Source: Euzebya pacifica (lineage in GTDB: Bacteria > Actinomycetota > Nitriliruptoria > Euzebyales > Euzebyaceae). Taken from it: a DNA stretch of 64,000 nt. The translations under genes and the position numbers were made by a program. Of this stretch, positions 7,324 to 14,812 are shown piece by piece (positions within the stretch are counted from its first letter, which is position 1; each line of letters opens with the position of its first letter). The stretch lies in contig NZ_CP031165.1 in assembly GCF_003344865.1 (NCBI RefSeq), forward strand, positions 1,617,910 through 1,681,909. Direction: 5' to 3'. A model generated the notes under the pieces. It saw only the letters and a list, made by a program, of their open reading frames with translations, was not told the origin of the DNA and did no database searches.

Positions 7324-8274
7324 TCAGGCCCTGGGTGTGACGGTGCCCGCCAGGTGCGGCTTGCCGTCGCGGCTGCGGACGCCGAAGGCCCAGCCGCCGT
7401 CGGTGCGCTGGGTGGCGTACTCCACCGTGCGGGGCAGCAGGAGCGGCAGCTTGAACGCCACGTCGATCTCGCAGGCCGCGGGGATGCCGCCCTCGAGGCC
7501 GGCCAGCGCCCGTGCCTTGGTCCACATGCCGTGGGCGATCGCCTTCGGGAAGCCGAACGCCTTGGCGGTCAGGCCCGACATGTGGATGGGGTTGCGGTCG
7601 CCCGACACGGCGCCGTACCGACGGCCGATGTCGCCGGGGACGCGCCACAACCCGGTGAGGGGCAGGGTTGCGACCTCGACGTCCACGTTGCTGCCCGAGG
7701 CGGCCTCGTCGGCGCCCGACCCTCGCTTGAGGTAGGTGCTGGTGGACTCCCACACCGGCACGCCGCCTGCGGTGGCGACGACGACGTTGTCCATCTGCTG
7801 CCCCTTGGGGTGGGGCCGCAGGTTCGTGACCGACGCGGTCAGCTCCAGCGCCTCGTCGATGCCGACGGGACGGTGCTGGGTGATGCGGTTGGCGACGTGC
7901 ACCATCCCCATCAAGCCGAACGGGAAGTCCTCACGGGTCATCAGCTGCACCGACAGGGGGAACCCCAGCATGTGCAGGTAGGTGGGTGGCAGGGTCGAGC
8001 CCAGTCGGAACCCGCACACCTCGGCGTAGGACGCCAGGTGGTCGAGGTCGACGGTGGCGTCGTGCAGCACGACGGTGGTGTCGGGCAGCGTCCGGTCGCC
8101 CTTGCTGCCGCCGCGTCCGGGCAGCGGCAGGGCCCCCGCGGCAACCTTCGCCAGCATGGGCGTCAGGTCGGGCGGGCTGTCGAGCTCGATGACCGTCGGG
8201 GTCGGCTCGGGACCGGTCGCTGGGGAAGCGTCCGTCGGGGCAGGGTCGGTCGGGGAAGCGGTCGAATCAGTCAC
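7324..8274 (-). CDS. MaoC-like (R)-hydratase, HtdX type
   Basis: A 316-residue double-hotdog protein. The second half carries the hydratase 2 motif YGAVSGDRNPIHMSG (Asp and His, near residue 225), the catalytic pair that adds water to trans-2-enoyl thioesters. The following GFPKAIAHGMWTKARAL completes the MaoC signature. The first 30 residues are Pro/Thr/Ala-rich and probably disordered. It is the last gene of a leftward operon thiolase - FabG4-like reductase - MaoC; the gap to the reductase is 7 bases. The same trio occurs around M. tuberculosis Rv0241c-Rv0243 (htdX, fabG4, fadA2), supporting a joint role in fatty-acyl elongation or degradation. Start GTG 8274. Confidence 0.88.
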   Translation of the reverse strand: MTDSTASPTDPAPTDASPATGPEPTPTVIELDSPPDLTPMLAKVAAGALPLPGRGGSKGDRTLPDTTVVLHDATVDLDHLASYAEVCGFRLGSTLPPTYLHMLGFPLSVQLMTREDFPFGLMGMVHVANRITQHRPVGIDEALELTASVTNLRPHPKGQQMDNVVVATAGGVPVWESTSTYLKRGSGADEAASGSNVDVEVATLPLTGLWRVPGDIGRRYGAVSGDRNPIHMSGLTAKAFGFPKAIAHGMWTKARALAGLEGGIPAACEIDVAFKLPLLLPRTVEYATQRTDGGWAFGVRSRDGKPHLAGTVTPRA

Positions 8275-8281
8275 GAGCCGA

Positions 8282-9631
8282 TCACGCCCCCAGCAGGTTC
8301 TGGCCGCACACGCGGACGGTGGTGCCGTTGAGCCACGCGGCGTCGGGACCGGCGAAGAAGCCGATCGTCTCGGCGACGTCCACGGGCTGGCCGCCCTGGG
8401 AGAGGCTGTTCAGCCGGCGGCCGACCTCACGGGTGGCGACCGGCATGGCGTCGGTCATCTTGGTCTCGATGAACCCGGGCGCCACCGCGTTGATGGTGAT
8501 GCCGCGGTCGGCCAGCGTCGGGCCGAGGGCCGCCACGTGCCCGATGACGCCCGCCTTGGAGGCGGCGTAGTTTGACTGGCCACGGTTGCCGGCGATGCCC
8601 GACATCGACGACACGCAGACGATGCGCGCACCGGGCTCAAGCACGTCGGCGGCCAGCAGCGCGTCGTTGATCCGCTCGATGGCCGACAGGTTGATGTCGA
8701 GGACCATGTTCCAGCGCTTCTCGTCCATGCCCGCCATCGTCTTGTCGCGGGTGACGCCGGCGTTGTGGACGACGATGTCGATGCCGCCGTGGCGTTCGGT
8801 GGCGTGGTCGATGATGGTCCGGGCCGCGTCGTCGGCGGTGATGTCGACCTGCAGCGCGGTGCCGCCGACGTCGTTGGCGACCCTCGCCAGGTCGTCGCCG
8901 GCGGACGGCAGGTCCAGGCAGACGACGGTCGCGCCGTCGCGGGCCAGGGTGCGGGCGATCGCCGCGCCGATGCCCCGTGCGGCACCGGTCACGACCGCGA
9001 CCTTGCCGGCGTGCGGGCGGTCGATGTCCTCGGGGACGACCGGCGGGTGTTCGGTGCGCGGGCCGACGGTGAACCGCTGACCCGACACGAACGCCGAGCG
9101 GCCACTCAGCAGGAAGCGCAGCGGCGAACCGACGCCCGCCTCGGCGCCCGGGTGCACCTCGACCAGGTTGGCGGTGCCACCGGCCCGCAGCTCCTTGGCG
9201 ATGGAGCGGACGAAGCCCTCCAGGCTGCGCTGGGCGGTGTGCTCGGCCGGGGTGTCGGTTGCGGTGGGCACGGTGCCCAGCACGACGACGCGGGCGCTGC
9301 CGCCGAGGCGACGGATGGTCGTGTGGAAGAAGTCGTACAGGCCGACCAGCTGGTCGCTGGAGGTCAGGCCGGTCGCGTCGAAGACGAGGGCCGCGTAGCG
9401 CGGGGTGTCCTCGGCGTCGGCGAGCTCGGTGTGGACGTCGATGTCGGCGGCGGACAGGGCCTTGTTGACGACCTCGCGCAGCCGGCCGTCACCGCCGAGC
9501 AGCACCGGACCCTCCAGGAGGGGCTGGCCGGGCTCGTGGCGGCGCAGGGTCGAGGGCTTGGGCAGGCCGACGAGGTCGGCCAGCTTCTCACCGATCTGGG
9601 AGTTGACGAACTGGGTGTAGCGATCTGCCAT
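8282..9631 (-). CDS. fabG4: High-molecular-weight 3-oxoacyl-ACP/CoA reductase, FabG4 type
   Basis: A 449-residue reductase, about twice the size of ordinary FabG. The N-terminal 200 residues form the flavodoxin-like domain of the FabG4 class. The C-terminal SDR domain has the NAD(P) motif VTGAARGIGAAIA (about 215), HNAGVTRD, and the catalytic Ser/Tyr/Lys set in VSSMSGIAGNRGQSNYAASKAG. FabG4 homologues prefer NADH and reduce 3-oxoacyl-CoA/ACP. ATG 9631 has a GAGGAG-like site (CGAGGAG) about ten bases upstream. A pair of palindromic repeats separates it from the upstream thiolase gene; MaoC follows at 7 bases. Confidence 0.92.
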   Translation of the reverse strand: MADRYTQFVNSQIGEKLADLVGLPKPSTLRRHEPGQPLLEGPVLLGGDGRLREVVNKALSAADIDVHTELADAEDTPRYAALVFDATGLTSSDQLVGLYDFFHTTIRRLGGSARVVVLGTVPTATDTPAEHTAQRSLEGFVRSIAKELRAGGTANLVEVHPGAEAGVGSPLRFLLSGRSAFVSGQRFTVGPRTEHPPVVPEDIDRPHAGKVAVVTGAARGIGAAIARTLARDGATVVCLDLPSAGDDLARVANDVGGTALQVDITADDAARTIIDHATERHGGIDIVVHNAGVTRDKTMAGMDEKRWNMVLDINLSAIERINDALLAADVLEPGARIVCVSSMSGIAGNRGQSNYAASKAGVIGHVAALGPTLADRGITINAVAPGFIETKMTDAMPVATREVGRRLNSLSQGGQPVDVAETIGFFAGPDAAWLNGTTVRVCGQNLLGA

Positions 9632-9659
9632 GGCTGTGTGCTCCTCGGGTGGGGGAGTG

Positions 9660-9773
9660 CGTGTCGGGTTCCTGCGACGGGCGGCCCAGGATCCGACACG
9701 CGTCGGGTGTGCGTGGGGTGCCGGGCGGGACGCGTGTCGGGCTTCTGCGACGGGTGGCCCAGAACCCGACACG
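9660..9773. repeat. Two copies of a 41-bp palindromic element in the thiolase-fabG4 gap
   Basis: Copy 1 is 9660-9700 and copy 2 is 9733-9773. Each begins CGTGTCGG and ends CCGACACG, so the ends are inverted repeats, with a shared interior (TGCGACGG, then GGCCCAG). The copies differ at four to five interior positions and are separated by 32 bases. They lie between two genes on the same strand, so they would be transcribed and could fold as two stem-loops in the operon mRNA, as REP-type elements do. Confidence 0.7.
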
Positions 9774-9786
9774 CGGGGTGGAGGGG

Positions 9787-11082
9787 TTACGCCCGCTCGA
9801 CGATGGCGACCAGGCCGTTGCCGCCGGCCGCGCAGACGCTGATGAGGGCGCGACCGCCGTTGGCCCAGTCGTCGCGCTCGGCCAGCAGCTTGGCGGTGGT
9901 CGCCACGATGCGGGCGCCGGTGGCGGCGAAGGGGTGGCCGGTCGCCAGCGACGAACCAGCGACGTTCAGCTTGTCCATGTCGATGGTGCCGAGGGTGTCG
10001 TCCAGGCCCAGCTTCTCGGTGCAGAACGTCTTGTCGTCCCACGCCGCCAGCGTCGACAGGACCGTCGAGGCGAACGCCTCGTGGATCTCGTAGAGGTCGA
10101 AGTCCTGCAGGGACAGGCCGTTGCGGGCCAGCATCCGGGGGACGGCGTAGGCGGGGGCCATCAGCAGGCCCTCGTGGCCGTGCACGTAGTCCACGGCCGC
10201 GGACTCGGCGTCGACGAAGCGGGCCAGGACCGGCAGGTCGTGCTCGGCCGCCCACTCGCGGGTCGAGAGCAGCACGGCGGCGGCGCCGTCGGTCAGGGGA
10301 GTGGAGTTGGCCGCCGTCATGGTGCCGGTCTCGCGGTCACCGAAGGCCGGCTTGAGGGTTGCCAGCTTCTCCACGTTGCTGTCGGGCCGCAGGTTGTTGT
10401 CCTTCGACAGGCCCAGGAACGGGGTCATCAGGTCGTCGAAGAACCCGCGGTCGTAGGCGGCCGCCAGGTTGCGGTGGCTGGCCACGGCGAGCTCGTCCTG
10501 TGCCTCGCGGGAGATGCCCCACTCGGCGGTGGTGATGGCCTGGTGGTCGCCCATGGCCATGCCCGTGCGGGCCTCGGCGTTGCGGGGGATCTCCGGCACG
10601 ATCTGGTCGGGCCGCAGGCTGCCGAGCAGCTTGACGTAGTCCATCGGCCCCTTGGCGCGGTTGGCCTCCATCAGGACGTGGCGGAGGTCCTCGTTCAGGG
10701 CCACCGGCGCGTCGGACGTCGTGTCGACGCCGCAGGCGATACCGGAATCGACCTGTCCGAGGCGGATCTTGTTGGCCACGGCGATGGTGGCCTCCAGGGA
10801 GGTGTCGCAGGCCTTCTGGATGTCGAAGGCGGGCGTCTCGGGCGACAGGGCGCTGCCGAGCACCGACTCGCGGACGAGGTTGAAGTCGCGGGCGTGCTTG
10901 AGCACCGCGCCACCGGCCACCTCACCCAGGCGCTGGCCGGCCAGCCCGAAGCGAGCGACGAGGCCGTCGAGGGCCGCGGTCAGCATGTCCTGGTTGCTGG
11001 CCTTGCTGTACGCGGTGTTGGAACGGGCGAACGGGATGCGGTTGCCGCCGACGATCACGGCGTCCCGGGGAGTCTGGCTCAC
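9787..11082 (-). CDS. Acetyl-CoA C-acyltransferase (thiolase), FadA2/FadI-like
   Basis: A 431-residue thiolase. The acylated nucleophile Cys is in IQKACDTSLEA (about residue 93), the catalytic His in YEIHEAFAST, GHPFAATGAR is intact, and the second Cys is in SVCAAGGNG near the C-terminus. It condenses or cleaves acyl-CoA. Length and motif spelling fit the FadI/FadA2 group. GTG 11082 is chosen because AGGAG lies seven bases upstream; longer frames would cross the divergent promoter region. First gene of the thiolase-FabG4-MaoC operon, divergent from two acyl-CoA dehydrogenases, with a palindrome between the two start points. Confidence 0.92.
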   Translation of the reverse strand: MSQTPRDAVIVGGNRIPFARSNTAYSKASNQDMLTAALDGLVARFGLAGQRLGEVAGGAVLKHARDFNLVRESVLGSALSPETPAFDIQKACDTSLEATIAVANKIRLGQVDSGIACGVDTTSDAPVALNEDLRHVLMEANRAKGPMDYVKLLGSLRPDQIVPEIPRNAEARTGMAMGDHQAITTAEWGISREAQDELAVASHRNLAAAYDRGFFDDLMTPFLGLSKDNNLRPDSNVEKLATLKPAFGDRETGTMTAANSTPLTDGAAAVLLSTREWAAEHDLPVLARFVDAESAAVDYVHGHEGLLMAPAYAVPRMLARNGLSLQDFDLYEIHEAFASTVLSTLAAWDDKTFCTEKLGLDDTLGTIDMDKLNVAGSSLATGHPFAATGARIVATTAKLLAERDDWANGGRALISVCAAGGNGLVAIVERA

Positions 11083-11137
11083 GGGTGTGCTCCTTGACTT
11101 GACATGGGGTGGACCTGTTGCTGTAACCTGCGGTAAC

Positions 11138-11152
11138 GCTACCGTTGGTAGC
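11138..11152. promoter_or_regulatory. 15-bp perfect palindrome between divergent acyl-CoA genes (candidate operator)
   Basis: GCTACC-GTT-GGTAGC, arms of six bases, lies 56 bases upstream of the thiolase GTG and 58 bases upstream of the acyl-CoA dehydrogenase ATG. Its central position between two divergent, functionally related operons and the preceding GGTAAC half-site suggest binding of a dimeric repressor, for example of the TetR/FadR kind. No regulator gene adjoins it, so the binding protein is unknown. Confidence 0.5.
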
Positions 11153-11209
11153 ACCCTTCGACCAAATCGGGGTCGGGGTGCATGTACCCGGCCTTCTGGA
11201 GGATCCCAC

Positions 11210-12541
11210 ATGAGCTTGGCAGGAGATGGAATGGGCTTGGCCCTTGGTGGCCTGCGCCGCCTGGCCAGCAGCGAGCTGCTGGACCGCTACGGCCTGCGCG
11301 AGCGGGTCGAGGCGCTGGTCCAGTCCAGCACCCGCAACGGCTTCACCGCTGCGGTCGGCGCCGGCCGGCAGTTCGCGAAAGCCAGCAAGGCCATCAACGG
11401 CGGCAAGGCCGCCCGGCAGGCCCCGGTCGAGGGCGGCGGCAAGGTGCTGTTCGACCTGACCCCCGACGAGGAGCAGCAGATGCTCGTGGAGGGGTTCGTC
11501 GACTTCGCCGAGACCCACCTGCGTCCTGCCGCCCGCGAGGCCGACGACGGCTGCGCCACCCCCGACAAGCTGCGGGCGATGGCCACCGAGATGGGCGCCA
11601 TGGTCCTGGGCATCCCCAGCGACCTCGGCGGGGTCGTCGACGAACGCTCCGCCGTCACCAGCGTCCTGGCGCTGGAGGCCATGGCCGCCGGCGACATGGG
11701 ACTGGCCGCCGGCATCATGGCCCCGGCCGCCGTCGCCTCGGCGCTCTCGCTGTGGGGCGACGCCGACCAGCAGGCCCGCTTCCTGCCCGCCTTCACCGAG
11801 GACAACCCGCCCACCGCGGCGCTGGCCATCAGCGAGCCGCACCCGCTGTTCGACCCGACCGTGCTGCGCACCACCGCCCGACGCGAGGGCGACGAGCTGG
11901 TCCTCGACGGCGTCAAGGCGCTCGTCGCGCACGTCGACCGCTGCGACCTCTACCTCGTCGCCGCCGACCTCCAGGGGACCGGCCCCGCGCTGGTCCTCGT
12001 CGAGGCCGGCACCCCCGGGCTGGCGGTCAAGGCCGAGCCGACCATGGGGGTGCGTGCCACTGCGTCCGGCGAGCTCCTCCTGGAAGGGGTGCGCGTCCCG
12101 GCGGCCAACCTGCTCGCCGACGGCGCCGGGGAGGTCTACAGCGAGCTGATCGCCCGCACACGCATCGCCTGGGCTGCGCTGGCCGTCGGTACCGCGCAGG
12201 CGGTCCTCGACTACGTCATCCCCTACGTGAAGGAACGCCACGCCTTCGGTGAGCCCATCGCCCACCGCCAGTCCGTCGCCTTCACCGTCGCCAACATCGG
12301 CGTGGAGCTGGAGGGCATGCGCCTGGCCACGTACCGCGCCGCATCGCTGGCCGACCAGGGCAAGCCGTTCGCCCGCGAGGCCGCGGTCGCCGCTCGCCTG
12401 GCGGAGGAGAAGGGCATGCAGATCGGCTCCGACGGCGTGCAGTTGCTCGGCGGCCACGGCTACGTCAAGGAGCACCCGGTGGAGCGGTGGTACCGCGACC
12501 TGCGCGCCGCCGCCGTCGTCGACGGGATGGTCCTGGTCTAG
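11210..12541 (+). CDS. Acyl-CoA dehydrogenase-like protein, degenerate active site (possible non-catalytic subunit)
   Basis: A 443-residue acyl-CoA dehydrogenase fold. An extra N-terminal region of about 75 residues precedes the first domain (DLTPDEEQQMLVEGFVDF). The usual flavin/substrate motif I-T-E-P-x-A-G-S-D is replaced by AISEPHPLFDPT (about residue 205), and the C-terminal region that normally carries the catalytic Glu in E-G-T-x-x-I-Q reads VVDGMVLV. RERHAFG-type (KERHAFGEPI) and QLLGGHGYVKEHPVERWYRD motifs are conserved. It lies 74 bases upstream of a canonical acyl-CoA dehydrogenase, so the two may form a heteromer. ATG 11210 has GGAGG eight bases upstream. Confidence 0.85.
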   Translation: MSLAGDGMGLALGGLRRLASSELLDRYGLRERVEALVQSSTRNGFTAAVGAGRQFAKASKAINGGKAARQAPVEGGGKVLFDLTPDEEQQMLVEGFVDFAETHLRPAAREADDGCATPDKLRAMATEMGAMVLGIPSDLGGVVDERSAVTSVLALEAMAAGDMGLAAGIMAPAAVASALSLWGDADQQARFLPAFTEDNPPTAALAISEPHPLFDPTVLRTTARREGDELVLDGVKALVAHVDRCDLYLVAADLQGTGPALVLVEAGTPGLAVKAEPTMGVRATASGELLLEGVRVPAANLLADGAGEVYSELIARTRIAWAALAVGTAQAVLDYVIPYVKERHAFGEPIAHRQSVAFTVANIGVELEGMRLATYRAASLADQGKPFAREAAVAARLAEEKGMQIGSDGVQLLGGHGYVKEHPVERWYRDLRAAAVVDGMVLV

Positions 12542-12615
12542 CACCGGACCGCGACCACACCCCCACCGCGACCACACCACCACCGCGAACACGCCCTCAA
12601 CATCCGGAGGATGCA

Positions 12616-13821
12616 ATGATCAACCTCGAAGTCCCCAAGAAGTTCACCCCGGCCATCGACCAGGCCAAGGCCGTCGCCGAGCACGTCCTGCGGCCGATCA
12701 GCCGGCAGTACGACCGTGACGAGCACACCTACGCCAAGGAGCTCGACATGCTGGCCGCCGCCATGGCCGGCATGGAGGAGTCCGGCTCCATGAAGGGCAC
12801 CGGCGCCACCGGCGTGAAGCGCGAGAAGTCAACCGGCGAGAACCGCAACGCCTCAAACATGTCGACGGTCCTGTCGATCAAGGAAGCCGCCAAGGGCGAC
12901 CTCGGCCTGATGCTGACCATCCCGGGCCAGGGGCTCGGCAACTCCGCGATCGCCTCGGTGGCCTCCGACGAGCAGATGGAGCGGTTCAAGGGCAAGTGGG
13001 CCGCCATGGCCATCACCGAACCCGACGCGGGCTCGGACTCCTCCGCCATCAACACCACGGCGGTCAGGGACGGCGACCACTACATCCTCAACGGCACCAA
13101 GATCTTCATCACCGCCGGCGAGCGGGCCGACCTGCTGGTCGTCTGGGCCACCCTCGACAAGGCCCTCGGCAAGACCGCCATCAAGAGCTTCGTGGTCGAG
13201 AAGGGCACCCCCGGCCTGCAGTTCGTCCGCAGCGAGGACAAGCTCGGCATCCGCGCCTCCGACACCGCCCAGTTCGTCCTCGAGGACTGCCGGGTCCCCG
13301 CCGAGAACCTGCTCGGTGACCCCGAGATCTCCGCGGGCGGTGGCTTCGCCGGCGCGATGCAGACCTTCGACAACACCCGCCCGCTGGTCGCCAGCATGGG
13401 CATCGGTGTCGCCGAGGCGTGCCTGGAACGCACCCGTGAGCTGCTGGCCGAGGCCGGCGTCGAGGTCGACTGGGACAAGCCCGCCCACAGCCAGTCCGCA
13501 GCCGCCCAGGCACTGCTGGACATGGAGGCCGACTTCGAGGCCGCCCGCCTGCTGACGCTGAAGGCCGCCTGGATGGCCGACAACGCCAAGCCCAACTCCC
13601 TGGAGGCCAGCTACGCCAAGGCGAAGGCCGGGCGGATGGTCGTCGACGTCGCGCTCCGCTGCGTCCAACTGTGCGGTCCCGTCGGCTACGGGGAGACCGA
13701 GCTGCTGGAGAAGTGGGCTCGGGACGCCAAGATCCTCGACATCTTCGAGGGCACCCAGCAGATCCAGCTGCTGATCATCGCCCGGCGACTGCTGGGCCTG
13801 TCCTCCGCCCAGCTGCGCTAG
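12616..13821 (+). CDS. Acyl-CoA dehydrogenase (catalytic subunit)
   Basis: A 401-residue FAD-dependent acyl-CoA dehydrogenase. It has AITEPDAGSDSSAI (about residue 135), LNGTKIFITAGERAD, and a C-terminal DIFEGTQQIQ containing the expected catalytic Glu. It introduces the alpha-beta double bond in a fatty acyl-CoA, passing electrons to ETF. The RBS GGAGG is nine to ten bases before ATG 12616. It follows the degenerate dehydrogenase gene in the same operon and ends at a strong terminator. Chain-length preference is not predictable from sequence alone. Confidence 0.93.
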   Translation: MINLEVPKKFTPAIDQAKAVAEHVLRPISRQYDRDEHTYAKELDMLAAAMAGMEESGSMKGTGATGVKREKSTGENRNASNMSTVLSIKEAAKGDLGLMLTIPGQGLGNSAIASVASDEQMERFKGKWAAMAITEPDAGSDSSAINTTAVRDGDHYILNGTKIFITAGERADLLVVWATLDKALGKTAIKSFVVEKGTPGLQFVRSEDKLGIRASDTAQFVLEDCRVPAENLLGDPEISAGGGFAGAMQTFDNTRPLVASMGIGVAEACLERTRELLAEAGVEVDWDKPAHSQSAAAQALLDMEADFEAARLLTLKAAWMADNAKPNSLEASYAKAKAGRMVVDVALRCVQLCGPVGYGETELLEKWARDAKILDIFEGTQQIQLLIIARRLLGLSSAQLR

Positions 13822-13838
13822 GCGGGCCGACACACGTC

Positions 13839-13870
13839 ACGGGCGCGACCCCCTCGGGGGCCGCGCCCGT
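13839..13870 (+). terminator. Intrinsic terminator-like hairpin
   Basis: ACGGGCGCG and CGCGCCCGT form a 9-bp perfect stem (13839-13847 with 13862-13870); the loop is GC-rich and can extend the stem. It lies 18 bases after the acyl-CoA dehydrogenase stop and 33 bases from the convergent PF10118 gene, so it may serve both directions. There is no U-tract, which is usual in this GC range. Confidence 0.65.
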
Positions 13871-13903
13871 CGTCGTTCGTGGCGTCGCACACCAGAAGGC
13901 GCG

Positions 13904-14812
13904 TCAGCCCAGGGCCGTGATGTGGGAGGGGGACCGCGCGATGTAGTCCAGGGCTCGCTGCATGTCGCCCTCGCTCGAGGGGTGGTAGCCCGGCCGGGTG
14001 TAGCGCGGCCCCTGCAGCGCCAGCCACAGCAGCTTGGGCAGGCGGCCCTTGTCCATGCCGGCGACGTAGCCCTTCATCGGCCTGAACCGGGGTGCGTCGG
14101 GGTCCTGCCCCATCAGCACCCGGGTGCCGTCCAGCATCAGGGCGAGCAGCGTCGGGAACACGACCTGGGCGACCGCCGCGCGCAGCGGCCAGCTGCCGTT
14201 GAGGTGCTGGTAGAGGTCGAAGGCGACGGAGCGGTGCTCGACCTCCTCCGCACCGTGCCAGCGCAGCAGGTCCAGCATCACCGGGTCGGAGCCGGCCTCG
14301 TCCAGCGCGTCGGCCCTCAGGATCCAGTCACCGAGGACGGCGGTGTAGTGCTCGATCGCGGCGATGATCGCCAAGCGCACGTCGAGCCAGGCCCGCTGCA
14401 GCCGGCGGCCGGGCAGCGGATGATCGCCCAGCAGGTTGTCGAACACGATCTCCAGCCGGCGGTCGTAGCCGGAGTGGTCGATCCCATGGGCACGCAGGTG
14501 GGCCGACGCGGTCCCGTGGGCGGTGGCGTGGATGCCCTCCTGGCTCATGAACGCCCGGACCTGCTGGCGCAGCAGGTCGTCGGTGACCAGCGGCAGGGCC
14601 TGCTTCATGACCTTGACGAACCAGCGTTCCCCTGCGGGGAGGAACAGGTGGAGGCTGTTGATGACATGGGTGGAGTGGGCGTCACCGGGGATCCAGTGCA
14701 GCGGGACGTCAGCCCAGTCGAAGCGGGCACGGCGAGGGGTGGGAACGTGCGCGTCGGCGCGCGCCGTCGGCGGGGGAGGGCTGTCCTCGGTGGGGCGGGG
14801 CAGTGCGGTCAT
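13904..14812 (-). CDS. Metal-dependent hydrolase of the PF10118 family
   Basis: A 302-residue protein with a run of His and Glu residues typical of the PF10118 predicted metal-dependent hydrolases: FMSQEGIHATAHG near 100, AAIEHYTAVLGDW near 155 and WHGAEEVEHRSVAFDLY near 190. These suggest a ferritin-like di-metal site. The start ATG 14812 overlaps the stop of the upstream EphD-like gene by four bases (ATGA), implying coupled translation. Its reaction is unknown; in actinobacteria the family is often found with lipid-modifying genes, which fits its neighbour. Confidence 0.8.
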   Translation of the reverse strand: MTALPRPTEDSPPPPTARADAHVPTPRRARFDWADVPLHWIPGDAHSTHVINSLHLFLPAGERWFVKVMKQALPLVTDDLLRQQVRAFMSQEGIHATAHGTASAHLRAHGIDHSGYDRRLEIVFDNLLGDHPLPGRRLQRAWLDVRLAIIAAIEHYTAVLGDWILRADALDEAGSDPVMLDLLRWHGAEEVEHRSVAFDLYQHLNGSWPLRAAVAQVVFPTLLALMLDGTRVLMGQDPDAPRFRPMKGYVAGMDKGRLPKLLWLALQGPRYTRPGYHPSSEGDMQRALDYIARSPSHITALG

